Below, one piece after another: positions 1-8,147 of a stretch of DNA of 18,015 bases. How positions within the stretch are numbered: position 1 is the first letter of the stretch; each line of letters starts with the position of its first letter. A program made the translations under genes and the position numbers. Source of the DNA: Planctomycetota bacterium (GTDB taxonomy: Bacteria > Planctomycetota > Planctomycetia > Pirellulales > Thermoguttaceae); NCBI GenBank assembly GCA_021784975.1, contig JAJYGU010000155.1, positions 1 to 18,015 of the forward strand, given 5' to 3'. The notes under the pieces were generated by a model. The model was given only the letters and a program-made list of their open reading frames with translations, did no database searches and had not been told where the DNA came from.

Positions 1-1738
1 ATCCCACCCCGCCGCTGAGACGGCCGGCCTCGGCCAGCAATCGAGTTATCAACTCCGAGCGCGGGGCGACCACGTGCTGGGCCGCCTGCCCCAAGGCGAT
101 TTCCACCAGCGGGGCGACCTCGACACTGACGTGGAACACATCGGCCACCAGCCCGCAAATGTCGCGGAAGACCGGGTCGGCCGGGTTGGCGGCGCGGGTG
201 AGCACCTCTTTCACCCCGGCGCTGAGGCCCTCATGGCGTTGGATAAGCTCTTGCAGCACGGCGGCCCGCTCCACCAAGCCGCTTTGCCGCTGGCGCAGCT
301 CGCTCAGGGCGGCTTGGGCCGCGGCGTGTTGCTGGTGGAGTCGCCCAAGCTGCTCTTGGGCGGCGGCCAGCAGGCTGGCGCGGCGATCGAAATCGTCGTT
401 GAGATCCGAGCGGCGTCGCCGCAATTGGGCAAGGTCCGTCTGCAACTCCTGCAGCATGCGGTCCAACTCGGCCAGGCGGTTCGCGCCCCGCTGGCAGGCA
501 GCGGCGGCGGTGTTGACCTGGCCTTGCAGGGTACGGGTTTCATTTTCCAAGGCGGCCGCCCGGCGCGTCTGCTCGACGTGGGCTGCACGACCCTGCTCGA
601 GCTGGCCGCGAAGCTTCTCGACGGCGGCGAGGGTGTCGGCCAGGCTTCGCTCAGCTTCCAGCAGACGCTGCGTAATCTGGCCATGCTTTTCTTCGCCGGC
701 GTTCAGTGCGGTGGTGGTGGCTTGCAATTGCTGTTGGGCGTGGCTTGCCCGAGCACTCATGGCCGCCAATTGCCGGCGGTGCCGTTCGAGTTCGTGTTCC
801 AGATCGCGGCTGCGGCTGCGGTGGTGCTGGATGGTCGATTCGCCGGCCGCGATCCGCTCGCGATGGGCGGCCGCCTGCAGTTCCGCCTGACGAATCCGCT
901 CATTGAAATCGCCCACCTGTTGGTCGATGTCCAGCCGCCGTGCCTCGTGCGATTCGACCTCGGCGGCCGCGGCCTGGCACTGGTCGCGGAGCGTTTGCAG
1001 TTCGCCGTCCAGACCGGCCAGTTGCCGGCTCAACCGCCGCCAGTCGACCAGGCCCGCTTGGGTCCGCAGCTCTTGCAGCCGATTAGCGTAGTCCCGGTAG
1101 CGACGGGCCTTGCCGGCCTGGGCGCGGACCGCGGTCAGCCGGCCTTGCACCTCGTCGACGATGTCCGACAGCCGCAGCAGGTTTTGCTCGACGCGTTCCA
1201 GCCGCCGCAGGGCTTCCAGTTTTCGCAGCTTGAAGCGGCTGATGCCGGCGGCCTCTTCCAGAATCACCCGCCGCTCGCGGGCCGAGGACTGCAACAGGAC
1301 GTCGACCTTGCCCTGCTCGATGACGCTGTAGGCCTGGGTGCCCATGCCCGTGCCCGAGAGCAGGTCGCGGATGTCGCGGAGCCGGGCGGGATTGCGATTG
1401 ATGAGGTATTCGCCTTCGCCGCTGCGATAGACGCGGCGGGTGATCTCGACCTCGGGGGCGTCGATCGCCAACAAGTGCTGGGAATTGTCGAAGGTGAGGG
1501 TGACTTCGGCGGTATTGACGGCCCGCCGGCCGCCCGAGCCGTTGAAGATCACGTCGGCCATCTCGCGGCCCCGCAAACTCCGGATGCTCTGCTCGCCCAA
1601 GACCCATTTGATCGAATCAACCACGTTCGATTTGCCCGAACCGTTCGGTCCCACCACCACGGTGATGCCGGGCGGAAAGGCGAAGCGGGTCCGGTCGGCA
1701 AAACTCTTGAAACCGGCGAGTTCCAGGGCCTTGAGCAT
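1..1738 (-). CDS. smc: Chromosome segregation ATPase SMC, N-terminal half (cut by window edge)
   Basis: SMC forms the ATPase dimer of the bacterial condensin, which organises and segregates the chromosome in the cytoplasm. About 579 codons are visible of a family usually near 1150-1200 residues. The N-terminal head carries the Walker A motif GPNGSGKSN (residues 30-38) and the Q-loop region VLGEQS (46-51). A long Gln/Glu/Arg/Ala-rich coiled coil follows. The last 70 or so codons look like the start of the hinge, so the gene is cut inside the hinge and the second coil and C-terminal head lie outside. The ATG at 1738 gives the standard MLKALELAGFKSFAD start; no clear Shine-Dalgarno precedes it. 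It starts 12 bases after the stop of the FlgI-like gene, so co-transcription and translational coupling are likely. Identification is firm. Confidence 0.96.
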   Translation of the reverse strand, partial: MLKALELAGFKSFADRTRFAFPPGITVVVGPNGSGKSNVVDSIKWVLGEQSIRSLRGREMADVIFNGSGGRRAVNTAEVTLTFDNSQHLLAIDAPEVEITRRVYRSGEGEYLINRNPARLRDIRDLLSGTGMGTQAYSVIEQGKVDVLLQSSARERRVILEEAAGISRFKLRKLEALRRLERVEQNLLRLSDIVDEVQGRLTAVRAQAGKARRYRDYANRLQELRTQAGLVDWRRLSRQLAGLDGELQTLRDQCQAAAAEVESHEARRLDIDQQVGDFNERIRQAELQAAAHRERIAAGESTIQHHRSRSRDLEHELERHRRQLAAMSARASHAQQQLQATTTALNAGEEKHGQITQRLLEAERSLADTLAAVEKLRGQLEQGRAAHVEQTRRAAALENETRTLQGQVNTAAAACQRGANRLAELDRMLQELQTDLAQLRRRRSDLNDDFDRRASLLAAAQEQLGRLHQQHAAAQAALSELRQRQSGLVERAAVLQELIQRHEGLSAGVKEVLTRAANPADPVFRDICGLVADVFHVSVEVAPLVEIALGQAAQHVVAPRSELITRLLAEAGRLSGGVG

Positions 1739-1750
1739 GGGAGAATCGCT

Positions 1751-3406
1751 CTATCGTTCGACGCGAACATAGGGTCGGTCGGCTTCCGGCAGGGCGTCGA
1801 CCGCGAAGCGCGAAGTCAAGGCCCCCGTCGCCCTGGCCTCTTGAATGGCCTGGACCACGTCGGGATAGGTCCCGCCGAGCTCCACGACGGCCCGAATCAC
1901 TTCATCCAGACGGGTGGAGACGGTCCGTTTCTGGTCGCCGTCTTGGACCGAGTATTTGGCCACGCAGACTTCGTTCTGCGGGGTGCTAGTCACCAGGATG
2001 TCGTTGCCGGCATTGAGCGCCAATGGCAACAACAGGCGCTGTTCCCGGCCGAACAGCACCACCTCGGGGATATGGCTGCGCGTCACATGCACCAGCGGCG
2101 GGCCGCCCACGTCCAGCACGTGGAAGTGGAATCCCCCGAGAACCTCACCCTTGACGAAGCGATCGTTCGGGCTCATCAACCACAGGGCCCGGAAGGCCCC
2201 GTAACGAGTCTCGGCGCTGGGATCGGGCAGCAGATTGCGGAGCTGCTCGTAGGCGGCGTAATCCTGCATGGTGGCCAAGGCCGCCAAGGCATACACGCGG
2301 AAGGCCGGTTCATCGCGGGCAATCTGTCCCAGCGGCTCGGCGGCCTCCCGGCGATCGAGATAGGCCAGCGCCTCGGCCGCGTAGAAGCGGACTTCGGAAA
2401 TCTTCGAAGCGGCGGCCTCGCACAGAGTGTCCCCGGCCTCCTTGCCAATCGCCTCCAGCTCGATGGCCGCCTCTTGGGCGGTACTGGGATCGAGCAGTCT
2501 GAGGCGAAGGGCGGCGATGCGTTGCTTCCGCTCGTAGGCCGTCTCGGAAATGGCGATCGCCCGCACCACTCCCATATATCGCTCCACATTTTCCCGGTAA
2601 CGGGGATGGACGGCCAGTTCCACGTACTCGTCGGTTTGGGCCTTGGCCATGCCTATTTGGATTCCCTTCCGGTAGGTATGGAACCGCTTGTTGATGGCGT
2701 TGGCCACCCGCGAACTATTGACCACGCCCTTGTGTTCGGGCGTCAAGACCACTCCCAGGGTACGAGATTTCTGGGCCACCCCGCCGCCGAGCACTCGTCC
2801 GCGGCAGAGCTTGACGCGGTCTTGCTTGGGGTCGGCGGTGGGGTCGATCAATACCGGCCCTTCGGCCACGGCCATCACCCAACCCTGGCGCAACTCCGAT
2901 TGGTGGAAGTTGTCCTTGAGATATAAGTTGCTCCTGAGGTATTCGGTCTGCCGAAGTCCGGTGGGCAGCAAATAGCCGCCGCGCAGGCTGGTCGTCTCGC
3001 TTCCCGACATCACCCGTAGTTCAACATCGAAATGGTCGCCCTTTTGAATGCCGGGCCGCAACAGTCCCCGCACCTTCACCAACGACACGCTGCCGGAAGC
3101 GAACAGGGCATTGGGATTCTTGACACCGCGGACTTGCATCTCTTCCATGAGTTCAGTCCGTTCCGGGGAAGGGGCCGGATCGCTGCCGGTGTGGTGCAAA
3201 CAGGTCACCAACCCGACCCATTCGATCGGCACGGAGTGGGTACCGAACGGCCTTGCCAGATCGCCCACCAGTGTCGTGGATCGCCGGTTTTGTTCGGGTG
3301 GCTCCGGGCTCTGTGAGCGCATCGTCAAACCGTTCCACCATGAGCAGCCGCCGAGGCCGAAAATGGCAGTCGACGACAATAGCAGCAACAATTGCCGACG
3401 TTTCAT
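1751..3406 (-). CDS. FlgI-like (flagellar P-ring family) lipoprotein with inserted HEAT-like region
   Basis: FlgI builds the periplasmic P-ring around the flagellar rod. This 551-residue protein is longer than the usual 350-380. A lipoprotein signal is visible: MKRR, a hydrophobic stretch, then lipobox LGGC with Cys21. Residues about 60-285 follow the FlgI pattern: GLVTCLHHTGSD, PNALFASGSVSLVKVRGLL, a KGDHFDVEL segment, then TTSLRGGYLL (138-147) and the AINKRF region (237-242). Residues about 290-412 are short Ala/Leu/Arg/Glu-rich helix pairs resembling HEAT repeats. From about 415 the FlgI pattern returns, ending in TRLDEVIRAVVELGGTYPD, like the FlgI C-terminus. The ATG at 3406 is preferred because AAGGAG lies 11 bases upstream; a GTG at 3418 overlaps that site. 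It could be a true P-ring protein or a planctomycete paralogue with another envelope role. Confidence 0.85.
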   Translation of the reverse strand: MKRRQLLLLLSSTAIFGLGGCSWWNGLTMRSQSPEPPEQNRRSTTLVGDLARPFGTHSVPIEWVGLVTCLHHTGSDPAPSPERTELMEEMQVRGVKNPNALFASGSVSLVKVRGLLRPGIQKGDHFDVELRVMSGSETTSLRGGYLLPTGLRQTEYLRSNLYLKDNFHQSELRQGWVMAVAEGPVLIDPTADPKQDRVKLCRGRVLGGGVAQKSRTLGVVLTPEHKGVVNSSRVANAINKRFHTYRKGIQIGMAKAQTDEYVELAVHPRYRENVERYMGVVRAIAISETAYERKQRIAALRLRLLDPSTAQEAAIELEAIGKEAGDTLCEAAASKISEVRFYAAEALAYLDRREAAEPLGQIARDEPAFRVYALAALATMQDYAAYEQLRNLLPDPSAETRYGAFRALWLMSPNDRFVKGEVLGGFHFHVLDVGGPPLVHVTRSHIPEVVLFGREQRLLLPLALNAGNDILVTSTPQNEVCVAKYSVQDGDQKRTVSTRLDEVIRAVVELGGTYPDVVQAIQEARATGALTSRFAVDALPEADRPYVRVER

Positions 3407-3584
3407 GCTTGGCTGCACTCCTTACCCGCCGGGTGAACCGAGGGCCGATCGGATGCCTTCCCGGCCCCGTTGGGTCGTACCAGCCTGATCGGAGAAGATA
3501 CCTTATTGCTCCGGCCAGGCCGCGTCCCGGCGGCACGCCCAGCCGCAGGGGACGTCCTTCACGTGACAAGCATTTTGTGACGAG

Positions 3585-3613
3585 ACGATAGTTAGTTGGT
3601 CGAGTTGCGTCAA
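3585..3613 (-). promoter_or_regulatory. Sigma-70-like promoter for the FlgI-like gene and smc
   Basis: On the minus strand TTGACG (3608-3613) is followed after exactly 17 bases by TATCGT (3585-3590), a 5/6 and 4/6 match to the consensus boxes. Transcription would start near 3578, leaving a leader of about 170 bases before the ATG at 3406. I see no other gene in 3407-3704; the open frames there have no recognisable protein and no ribosome binding site. The leader shows no riboswitch that I recognise. Confidence 0.5.
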
Positions 3614-3704
3614 GAGAAGGACGCAAAATCATAGGCGCAATCTGCACTAGATCGGCAAGCTGCGGAGAGTGGGTTGCTGGGCTGGGGGTGGTCCATTTTC
3701 GCGA

Positions 3705-3959
3705 TTACGGCGGGTCGTAGCCGCCAGGCATCCATGGGTTGCAGCGGCAAATCCGCCAGAGGCCGCGCAATCCGCCGCGAATAGCACCGTGCTTCCGCAC
3801 CGACTCGATGAAGTACACGCTACAACTCGGCTCAAAGCGGCAGCGAGGCCCAAGTACCGGACCCAGAGTATATTGATAAACTCGCACCGCGCCGATGAGG
3901 AGCAGGGCGGGCAGTCGGACCAAGACGGACCACAGGGCGGACAATCGATCGTACAACAT
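3705..3959 (-). CDS. yidD: Membrane protein insertion efficiency factor YidD
   Basis: YidD is a small membrane-associated protein that assists YidC-dependent insertion of inner-membrane proteins. The 84-residue product has the full family pattern: an amphipathic/hydrophobic N-terminal helix (about 8-24), VYQYTLGPVLG, the cysteine motif CRFEPSCSVYF (Cys40, Cys46), and the C-terminal CRCNPWMPGGYDPP. Length is normal for the family. The ATG at 3959 is chosen because GGTGG lies 5 bases before it; an in-frame GTG at 3968 falls inside that ribosome binding site. It lies 39 bases downstream of rnpA on the same strand, the classical order rnpA-yidD, so the two are probably co-transcribed. yidC does not follow. 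Confidence 0.96.
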   Translation of the reverse strand: MLYDRLSALWSVLVRLPALLLIGAVRVYQYTLGPVLGPRCRFEPSCSVYFIESVRKHGAIRGGLRGLWRICRCNPWMPGGYDPP

Positions 3960-3998
3960 GGCATCCACCTAAAGCATACGCGGCCTGCCATACACCGG

Positions 3999-4385
3999 TC
4001 AACGCGGCGGTGGCGAAGCGTCGGATTCTCGAGCGAGCCGGCCGGCGACGCGAGCCGCCAACCGCGGCAACGAGTCCATCAACTGCCGCAACGACGGTTC
4101 CGCCTCGGGCCGCGGAATGACAATCAGATCGACGCCGGCAGGCAGTCGCTCGCGGCTGAGCCGAAAGGCTTCCCGCAGCAACCGTTTCCAGCGATTGCGG
4201 ACCACGGCCCCGCCCATTCTGCGCGAGACCGACAGGCCAAGCCGTGGGTGCGGCAGCCCGTTGGCATGGCCGTAGATCACCATCCGCTCGTCGGCGGTGC
4301 TCAAGCGGCGGCGAAAGGCCCGCCGGAAATCCGCGGCACGCTGGACGCGATAGGCGGAGGGGAATCGGTTTGGGCGGATGGGCAT
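3999..4385 (-). CDS. rnpA: Ribonuclease P protein component
   Basis: RnpA is the protein subunit of RNase P and helps the catalytic RNA remove 5' leaders from tRNA precursors. The 128-residue product is basic and carries the family signature RNRWKRLLREAFR (63-75), preceded by LGLSVSRRMGGAVV, which forms the conserved core with the RNR motif. An N-terminal FRRAFRR segment corresponds to the usual F-x-x-V-F/R region. The length is typical (110-130). The ATG at 4385 has no convincing Shine-Dalgarno, which is unusual but leaves no better start. Normally rpmH (ribosomal protein L34) precedes rnpA; here the 127 bases upstream hold no rpmH, only repeat-like sequence, and the next gene upstream is a hydrolase. 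Confidence 0.95.
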   Translation of the reverse strand: MPIRPNRFPSAYRVQRAADFRRAFRRRLSTADERMVIYGHANGLPHPRLGLSVSRRMGGAVVRNRWKRLLREAFRLSRERLPAGVDLIVIPRPEAEPSLRQLMDSLPRLAARVAGRLARESDASPPPR

Positions 4386-4402
4386 AGGGCGAGAGCTAAT
4401 CG

Positions 4403-4483
4403 GGATTATTCACCGCAGAGCGCGCCGAGGACGCGGAGGGAAGAGACGCGATGCAACTTGAAAAATGAAAAATGGAAATTGCC
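4403..4483. repeat. Two dispersed-repeat-like motifs side by side between the hydrolase gene and rnpA
   Basis: Bases 4403-4441 contain a GATTATTCACCGCAGAG core followed by a CCGAGGACGCGGAGG segment. It resembles the 'ACCGCAGAGG...GACGCGGAGG' type of intergenic repeat I recall from many environmental genomes. Bases 4458-4483 are an A-rich simple stretch around GAAAAATGAAAAATGG, which also resembles a recurrent intergenic motif. Only one copy of each is in the window, so their repeat status rests on memory of similar sequences. They fill the 127-base gap; any rnpA promoter would have to lie here or further upstream. Confidence 0.4.
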
Positions 4484-4512
4484 GAATGGCACTCATCCCT
4501 CATTCCTCTGCG

Positions 4513-5442
4513 TTACGCTTTCAGGTGCTGCTTGAACCACTCGCGCGCGCGTCGCCACATTTCGTCCGAGAGGACGTGGCCCGCGCCTGCTTCGATGTAA
4601 CTGCTGAAATCTTGGGCGGCGCCGGCGGCCGCATAGGCGGCGGCGATGGTCTTGACCCCCTTGCGGACCTCCAGAATCGGGCTGCCGCGGTCCTTCTCGC
4701 CAAAGTTGAAATGCAGGGCCCGCGGGGCGATCAGGGCGGCGATGTCCGGCGTGTCGCCGTACTGGAACCAGCCGGGAATGAAGTTGGAAAAACAATGCAG
4801 CAGCTTGGTCCGCTGGATGGCGGCGTAGGTGGGCAAGCAGCAGTTGCCCACCAGGCATTTCAACCGCGGCTCCCAGGGGCCCACCAGCCAGGTGTGCGTC
4901 GAACCCATCGAGTGCCCGTAGCAGCCGATCCGGCCGGCTTGCACCTCGCCGCGCGAACACAAGTAATCGATCGCCCGCCGCATGTCGAGGATGCTTTTCC
5001 AGGCCATGCACCTGCCAGCCACCACGTAGCGGAGGAACTCGAACCGCTCGAAGTCGCCCCCCTTCAGCCGGCCATCCTGCCGGCCCTCGAAGCACAGTGC
5101 ATCGGGACACAGAACCACATAGCCCTCGCGCACCAACGCCACGCCCGTATGGTGCATGGGGTTTCCGGCCAGGCCGGCGGGCTCGCTCTTGCCCAAGTGC
5201 CACTGGCCATTGTGTTGGTGCCAGACGGCCACCGCCGGCGCCGGGTGTTGGGCATCGACGCCGTCGGGAATCATCAACAGGGCGGGGATGCGATCACCCG
5301 ACTCGGCCTCGTAGCTGAGCGACTCGATCCGGTAGCCGTCCTTTTGCAGACCCTCGGCCAGCTTGGGACGCAAGTCGCACGGCTCGGGCCATGGTCCGCC
5401 CAGGCATTGCAACAGTTTTTTGCGAAGGTCCTTTTTGCTCAT
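4513..5442 (-). CDS. Alpha/beta hydrolase, dienelactone hydrolase / acetyl xylan esterase type
   Basis: A 309-residue serine hydrolase of the alpha/beta fold. The nucleophile elbow GHSMGS places Ser178 as nucleophile; Asp251 in FGEKD and His289 in GAGHV are the likely rest of the triad. A conserved N-terminal lid/strand region with IPALLMIPDG (52-61) and a WHQHNGQW segment (74-81) is typical of the large secreted or cytoplasmic 'acetylxylan esterase/dienelactone hydrolase-like' group common in planctomycetes. No signal peptide is visible, so it is probably cytoplasmic. The substrate cannot be told from sequence: ester bonds of sugars or small lactones are possible. It starts at ATG 5442, 3 bases after the TGA of the upstream HAD gene, which indicates translational coupling. 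Confidence 0.85.
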   Translation of the reverse strand: MSKKDLRKKLLQCLGGPWPEPCDLRPKLAEGLQKDGYRIESLSYEAESGDRIPALLMIPDGVDAQHPAPAVAVWHQHNGQWHLGKSEPAGLAGNPMHHTGVALVREGYVVLCPDALCFEGRQDGRLKGGDFERFEFLRYVVAGRCMAWKSILDMRRAIDYLCSRGEVQAGRIGCYGHSMGSTHTWLVGPWEPRLKCLVGNCCLPTYAAIQRTKLLHCFSNFIPGWFQYGDTPDIAALIAPRALHFNFGEKDRGSPILEVRKGVKTIAAAYAAAGAAQDFSSYIEAGAGHVLSDEMWRRAREWFKQHLKA

Positions 5443-5445
5443 CGA

Positions 5446-6066
5446 TCAATAATTGAAACGCAGCTCCCGCTTTCGCAATTCCTCAGCTAGCGATTCGGCT
5501 GAGGTGAATTGCACGGCATCGAAACCCGCGTCCCGCGCGCCGACGACATGCTCGGCCAGATCGTCGACGAAGAAGATCTCTTCGGGAGGGCAACCCGCCA
5601 GCTCGGCGGCCGCCCGGAAGATGGCGGCCTCGGGCTTGGCGGCCTGAATGCGGTAGCTCAAGGCATGGACCGCAAACCCCTCGCCGACGATGCGGAAGCG
5701 GCGGGCACAATGGCGCCAGTGTAACTCGCAGGTGTTCGACAGGATGCCCATCCGGTAACCGGCTTGGCGAAGCTGGGCCGCCAGCGGGAGCACGGGCAGG
5801 TTCAGGCTGAAGATGTCGGCCGCCGCCGAGGCCAGCTCGGCATAGTCCGGCCGGCCGCCGATCTCCTCGCAAAACGCCTGATAGAAATCGGCAGTGGTGA
5901 TCTGACCCGTCTCGTATCGGCGCATCCGACCGTTGCCGAACAACGCCTCTCGGGCCTGCTCCGGGGAAATGTGGGCCGCCTCACCGACCTGCCGGAGCAT
6001 CTGATCCACGTCGAAGTTGACCAGCACCTTGCCAAGATCGAAATAGAGAAAACGCGGTGGAGTCAT
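5446..6066 (-). CDS. HAD-superfamily hydrolase, subfamily IA (sugar-phosphatase-like)
   Basis: A 206-residue HAD phosphatase. Motif I is FDLGKVL with Asp10 as the expected nucleophile; the usual second Asp (n+2) is Gly12, as in the FDLGGVL group that includes glucose-1-phosphatase YihX-like proteins. Motif II is SNT (Ser110), motif III is Lys144 in AKPEAAIF, and motif IV is Asp168-Asp169 in FFVDD. Residues 15-90 form the helical C1 cap. The substrate is probably a small phosphorylated metabolite but cannot be named. Upstream on the minus strand TTGGCC and TAGTAT, 16 bases apart, could be a weak promoter just before the gene. It is the first gene of a pair with the alpha/beta hydrolase and is divergent from ilvD. 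Confidence 0.88.
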   Translation of the reverse strand: MTPPRFLYFDLGKVLVNFDVDQMLRQVGEAAHISPEQAREALFGNGRMRRYETGQITTADFYQAFCEEIGGRPDYAELASAAADIFSLNLPVLPLAAQLRQAGYRMGILSNTCELHWRHCARRFRIVGEGFAVHALSYRIQAAKPEAAIFRAAAELAGCPPEEIFFVDDLAEHVVGARDAGFDAVQFTSAESLAEELRKRELRFNY

Positions 6067-6227
6067 GTTCGGGTCATCGGAATACTATCGAACGGTCCGA
6101 GCGGGCCAAATCGCCACATAATACCGGCTGCAGTTGGTTCGTGCAAGGAGCGGCGCATCGGGTCGCACACGCTGGGCCGACGTGCTGCACGGCGGCTTCG
6201 CCCCTACCCTTCGCCGCAGGCATGGCC

Positions 6228-6233
6228 TAAAAT
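6228..6233 (+). promoter_or_regulatory. Possible -10 box for ilvD
   Basis: TAAAAT lies 42 bases before the ilvD start and would give a leader of about 35 bases. No good -35 box is found at the expected distance, so support is weak. The 208-base divergent region 6067-6274 otherwise holds only a small GC hairpin near 6191-6202 and no leader peptide rich in branched-chain codons that I can see. Confidence 0.25.
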
Positions 6234-6274
6234 ACAGCTTTTCCGCTGCTCGTTATGCGAAAGGACCGTGCACC

Positions 6275-8107
6275 ATGCGATCGGATATGATCAAGCTGGG
6301 CGACGCTCGGGCGCCCCATCGCAGCCTGCTCCGCGCCACCGGTTTGGGCGACGATGATTTCAAGAAACCGTTCATTGCCATCTGCAACAGCTACGTCGAT
6401 ATTATTCCCGGCCACGTGCACCTGAACCAAGTGGGCGAGTTCGTCAAGCAGTGCGTCCGCCAGGCCGGCGGCACGCCGTTTGTCTTCAACACCATCGGCG
6501 TGGACGACGGCATCGCCATGGGTCACGAGGGTATGAAGTTCTCGCTGCCCAGCCGCGAGCTGATCGCCGATTCGGTGGAGACCATGCTCCGGGCCCATTG
6601 CTTCGACGGCATGATTTGCATTCCCAATTGCGACAAGATCGTGCCCGGCATGCTGATGGGGGCCCTGCGCTGCGACCTGCCGACCATCTTCGTCAGCGGT
6701 GGCCCGATGGAGGCCGGCCAGATGCCCGGCGGCAAATCGGTCGACCTGATCGACGTCTTCGTGGCCGCCGCCGCCAAGCAGGACGGCAAGCTGAGCGCCG
6801 CCGACCTGCTGGCCATCGAGAGCGCCGGCTGCCCAACTTGCGGTTCGTGCTCGGGCCTGTTTACCGCCAACAGCATGAACTGCCTGTGCGAGGCCCTGGG
6901 CATGGCGCTGCCCACTAACGGCACCTTGCTGGCCACCAGTGAGGAGCGGAAGCGACTCTATCGCCGGGCCGCCGAGCGGGTCGTCGAAATGGTGCTCGAA
7001 TTCGAGAAACTGGGCCCCGGACACGGGCTGTTGCCGCGGGAAATCGTCAACGCCGATTCGATCGACAACTCGATGGTCCTCGACATGGCCATGGGCGGCA
7101 GCACCAACACCGTGCTGCACATGCTGGCCATCGCCCACGAGGCCGGAGTGGAGTACGACATCCAACGGATCAATCGCCTCAGCGGCCGGACGCCGAACAT
7201 CTGCAAGGTCGCCCCCAGCAGTGCCTACCACGTGCAGGACGTCCACAACTCCGGCGGCGTGCACACGATCCTCGGCGAAATCGAGCGCGGGCGTCCGGGG
7301 CTCTTGAAGCTCAACTGTGCCACCGTCAACGGCAAGTCGCTCGGCCAGAACATCGCCGACTACGACATCCGCGCCAACACCCCCCAGCAAGCGGCCCTTG
7401 AACTGGCCGCCGTCACCGCTGGTGGGAGCAAGAGCCCGCAGGGCATGAACGTACCGCGGACCGCCAGGTCGATCCGCGACCTCTCGCCCGCTCAGCTCGG
7501 CTTTGATCCGTTCGACTGCATCCGCACCTGCGACCATGCCTACAGCCAGGAAGGCGGGCTGGTGATCCTTTACGGCAACCTGGCGCCCAACGGGGCGGTG
7601 ATCAAGGCGGCCGGCGTACGGCCGGAAATGCTCAAGCACTCCGGCCCGGCGGTGATCTTCGAGGCCGAAACTGAAGCCTATGAGGGGATCGTCAACGGCA
7701 AGGTCAAGGCCGGCGACGTGGTGGTGATCCGCTACGAGGGCCCCCGCGGCGGGCCCGGCATGCAAGAAATGCTCGCCCCTACCTCGGCCATCAAGGGCAT
7801 GGGGCTCGACGACAAGGTGGCCCTGATCACCGACGGCCGCTTCTCGGGCGGCACCGCCGGGGCCTGCATCGGACACGTCAGCCCCGAGGCGGCCTGCGGC
7901 GGGCCCATCGGCCTGCTAAAAGCCGGCGATGTCATCGACATTGACGTGCGCGGCCATACACTCAGCGTGCGCCTGAGCGAGGCCGAACTGGCCGAGCGGG
8001 CCAAGAAGTGGAAGCCCCGCCCGCCGCGCTTCAAGACCGGCTACCTGGCCAAGTACACTGCCATGGCCACCAGCGCCGACACCGGGGCGGTGCTGAAGTG
8101 GGACTGA
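6275..8107 (+). CDS. ilvD: Dihydroxy-acid dehydratase
   Basis: IlvD dehydrates 2,3-dihydroxy-isovalerate and 2,3-dihydroxy-3-methylvalerate in valine, leucine and isoleucine synthesis, using an Fe-S cluster and Mg2+. The 610-residue product is full length. Motifs seen: MRSDMIKLGDARAPHRSLLR at the start, CIPNCDKIVPGMLMGALR with Cys119 and the Mg-site lysine Lys121, CPTCGSCSGLFTANSMN with Cys192, GGSTNTVLH, and the catalytic-serine loop TDGRFSGGTAGA (Ser near 524). The position that is Cys in the [2Fe-2S] type (PCN) is PGHVHL here, which suggests the E. coli-like oxygen-sensitive [4Fe-4S] type. The ATG at 6275 is chosen over upstream in-frame starts because family homology begins there and AAAGGA lies 9 bases before it. 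It is monocistronic by layout. Confidence 0.97.
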   Translation: MRSDMIKLGDARAPHRSLLRATGLGDDDFKKPFIAICNSYVDIIPGHVHLNQVGEFVKQCVRQAGGTPFVFNTIGVDDGIAMGHEGMKFSLPSRELIADSVETMLRAHCFDGMICIPNCDKIVPGMLMGALRCDLPTIFVSGGPMEAGQMPGGKSVDLIDVFVAAAAKQDGKLSAADLLAIESAGCPTCGSCSGLFTANSMNCLCEALGMALPTNGTLLATSEERKRLYRRAAERVVEMVLEFEKLGPGHGLLPREIVNADSIDNSMVLDMAMGGSTNTVLHMLAIAHEAGVEYDIQRINRLSGRTPNICKVAPSSAYHVQDVHNSGGVHTILGEIERGRPGLLKLNCATVNGKSLGQNIADYDIRANTPQQAALELAAVTAGGSKSPQGMNVPRTARSIRDLSPAQLGFDPFDCIRTCDHAYSQEGGLVILYGNLAPNGAVIKAAGVRPEMLKHSGPAVIFEAETEAYEGIVNGKVKAGDVVVIRYEGPRGGPGMQEMLAPTSAIKGMGLDDKVALITDGRFSGGTAGACIGHVSPEAACGGPIGLLKAGDVIDIDVRGHTLSVRLSEAELAERAKKWKPRPPRFKTGYLAKYTAMATSADTGAVLKWD

Positions 8108-8147
8108 ACGGAAAGGCGGAAAGCGGAAGGGGGAGGGCGGTCGGAAG

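Noticed and set aside
74..2926. Plus-strand open frame of 950 codons
   Set aside because: It lies exactly opposite smc and the FlgI-like gene, which have clear motifs on the minus strand; its own translation is Gly/Gln/His-rich with no recognisable domain. It is a high-GC antisense artefact.
3153..3647. Minus-strand frame of 164 codons upstream of and overlapping the FlgI-like gene
   Set aside because: It has no ribosome binding site, overlaps the FlgI-like start in another frame and contains the promoter region; the composition is Arg/Pro-rich noise.
4465..5490. Plus-strand open frame of 341 codons
   Set aside because: It is antisense to the alpha/beta hydrolase with its complete Ser-Asp-His triad.
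6227..7876. Minus-strand open frame of 549 codons
   Set aside because: It is antisense to ilvD, which is certain by motif; the translation shows no domain.
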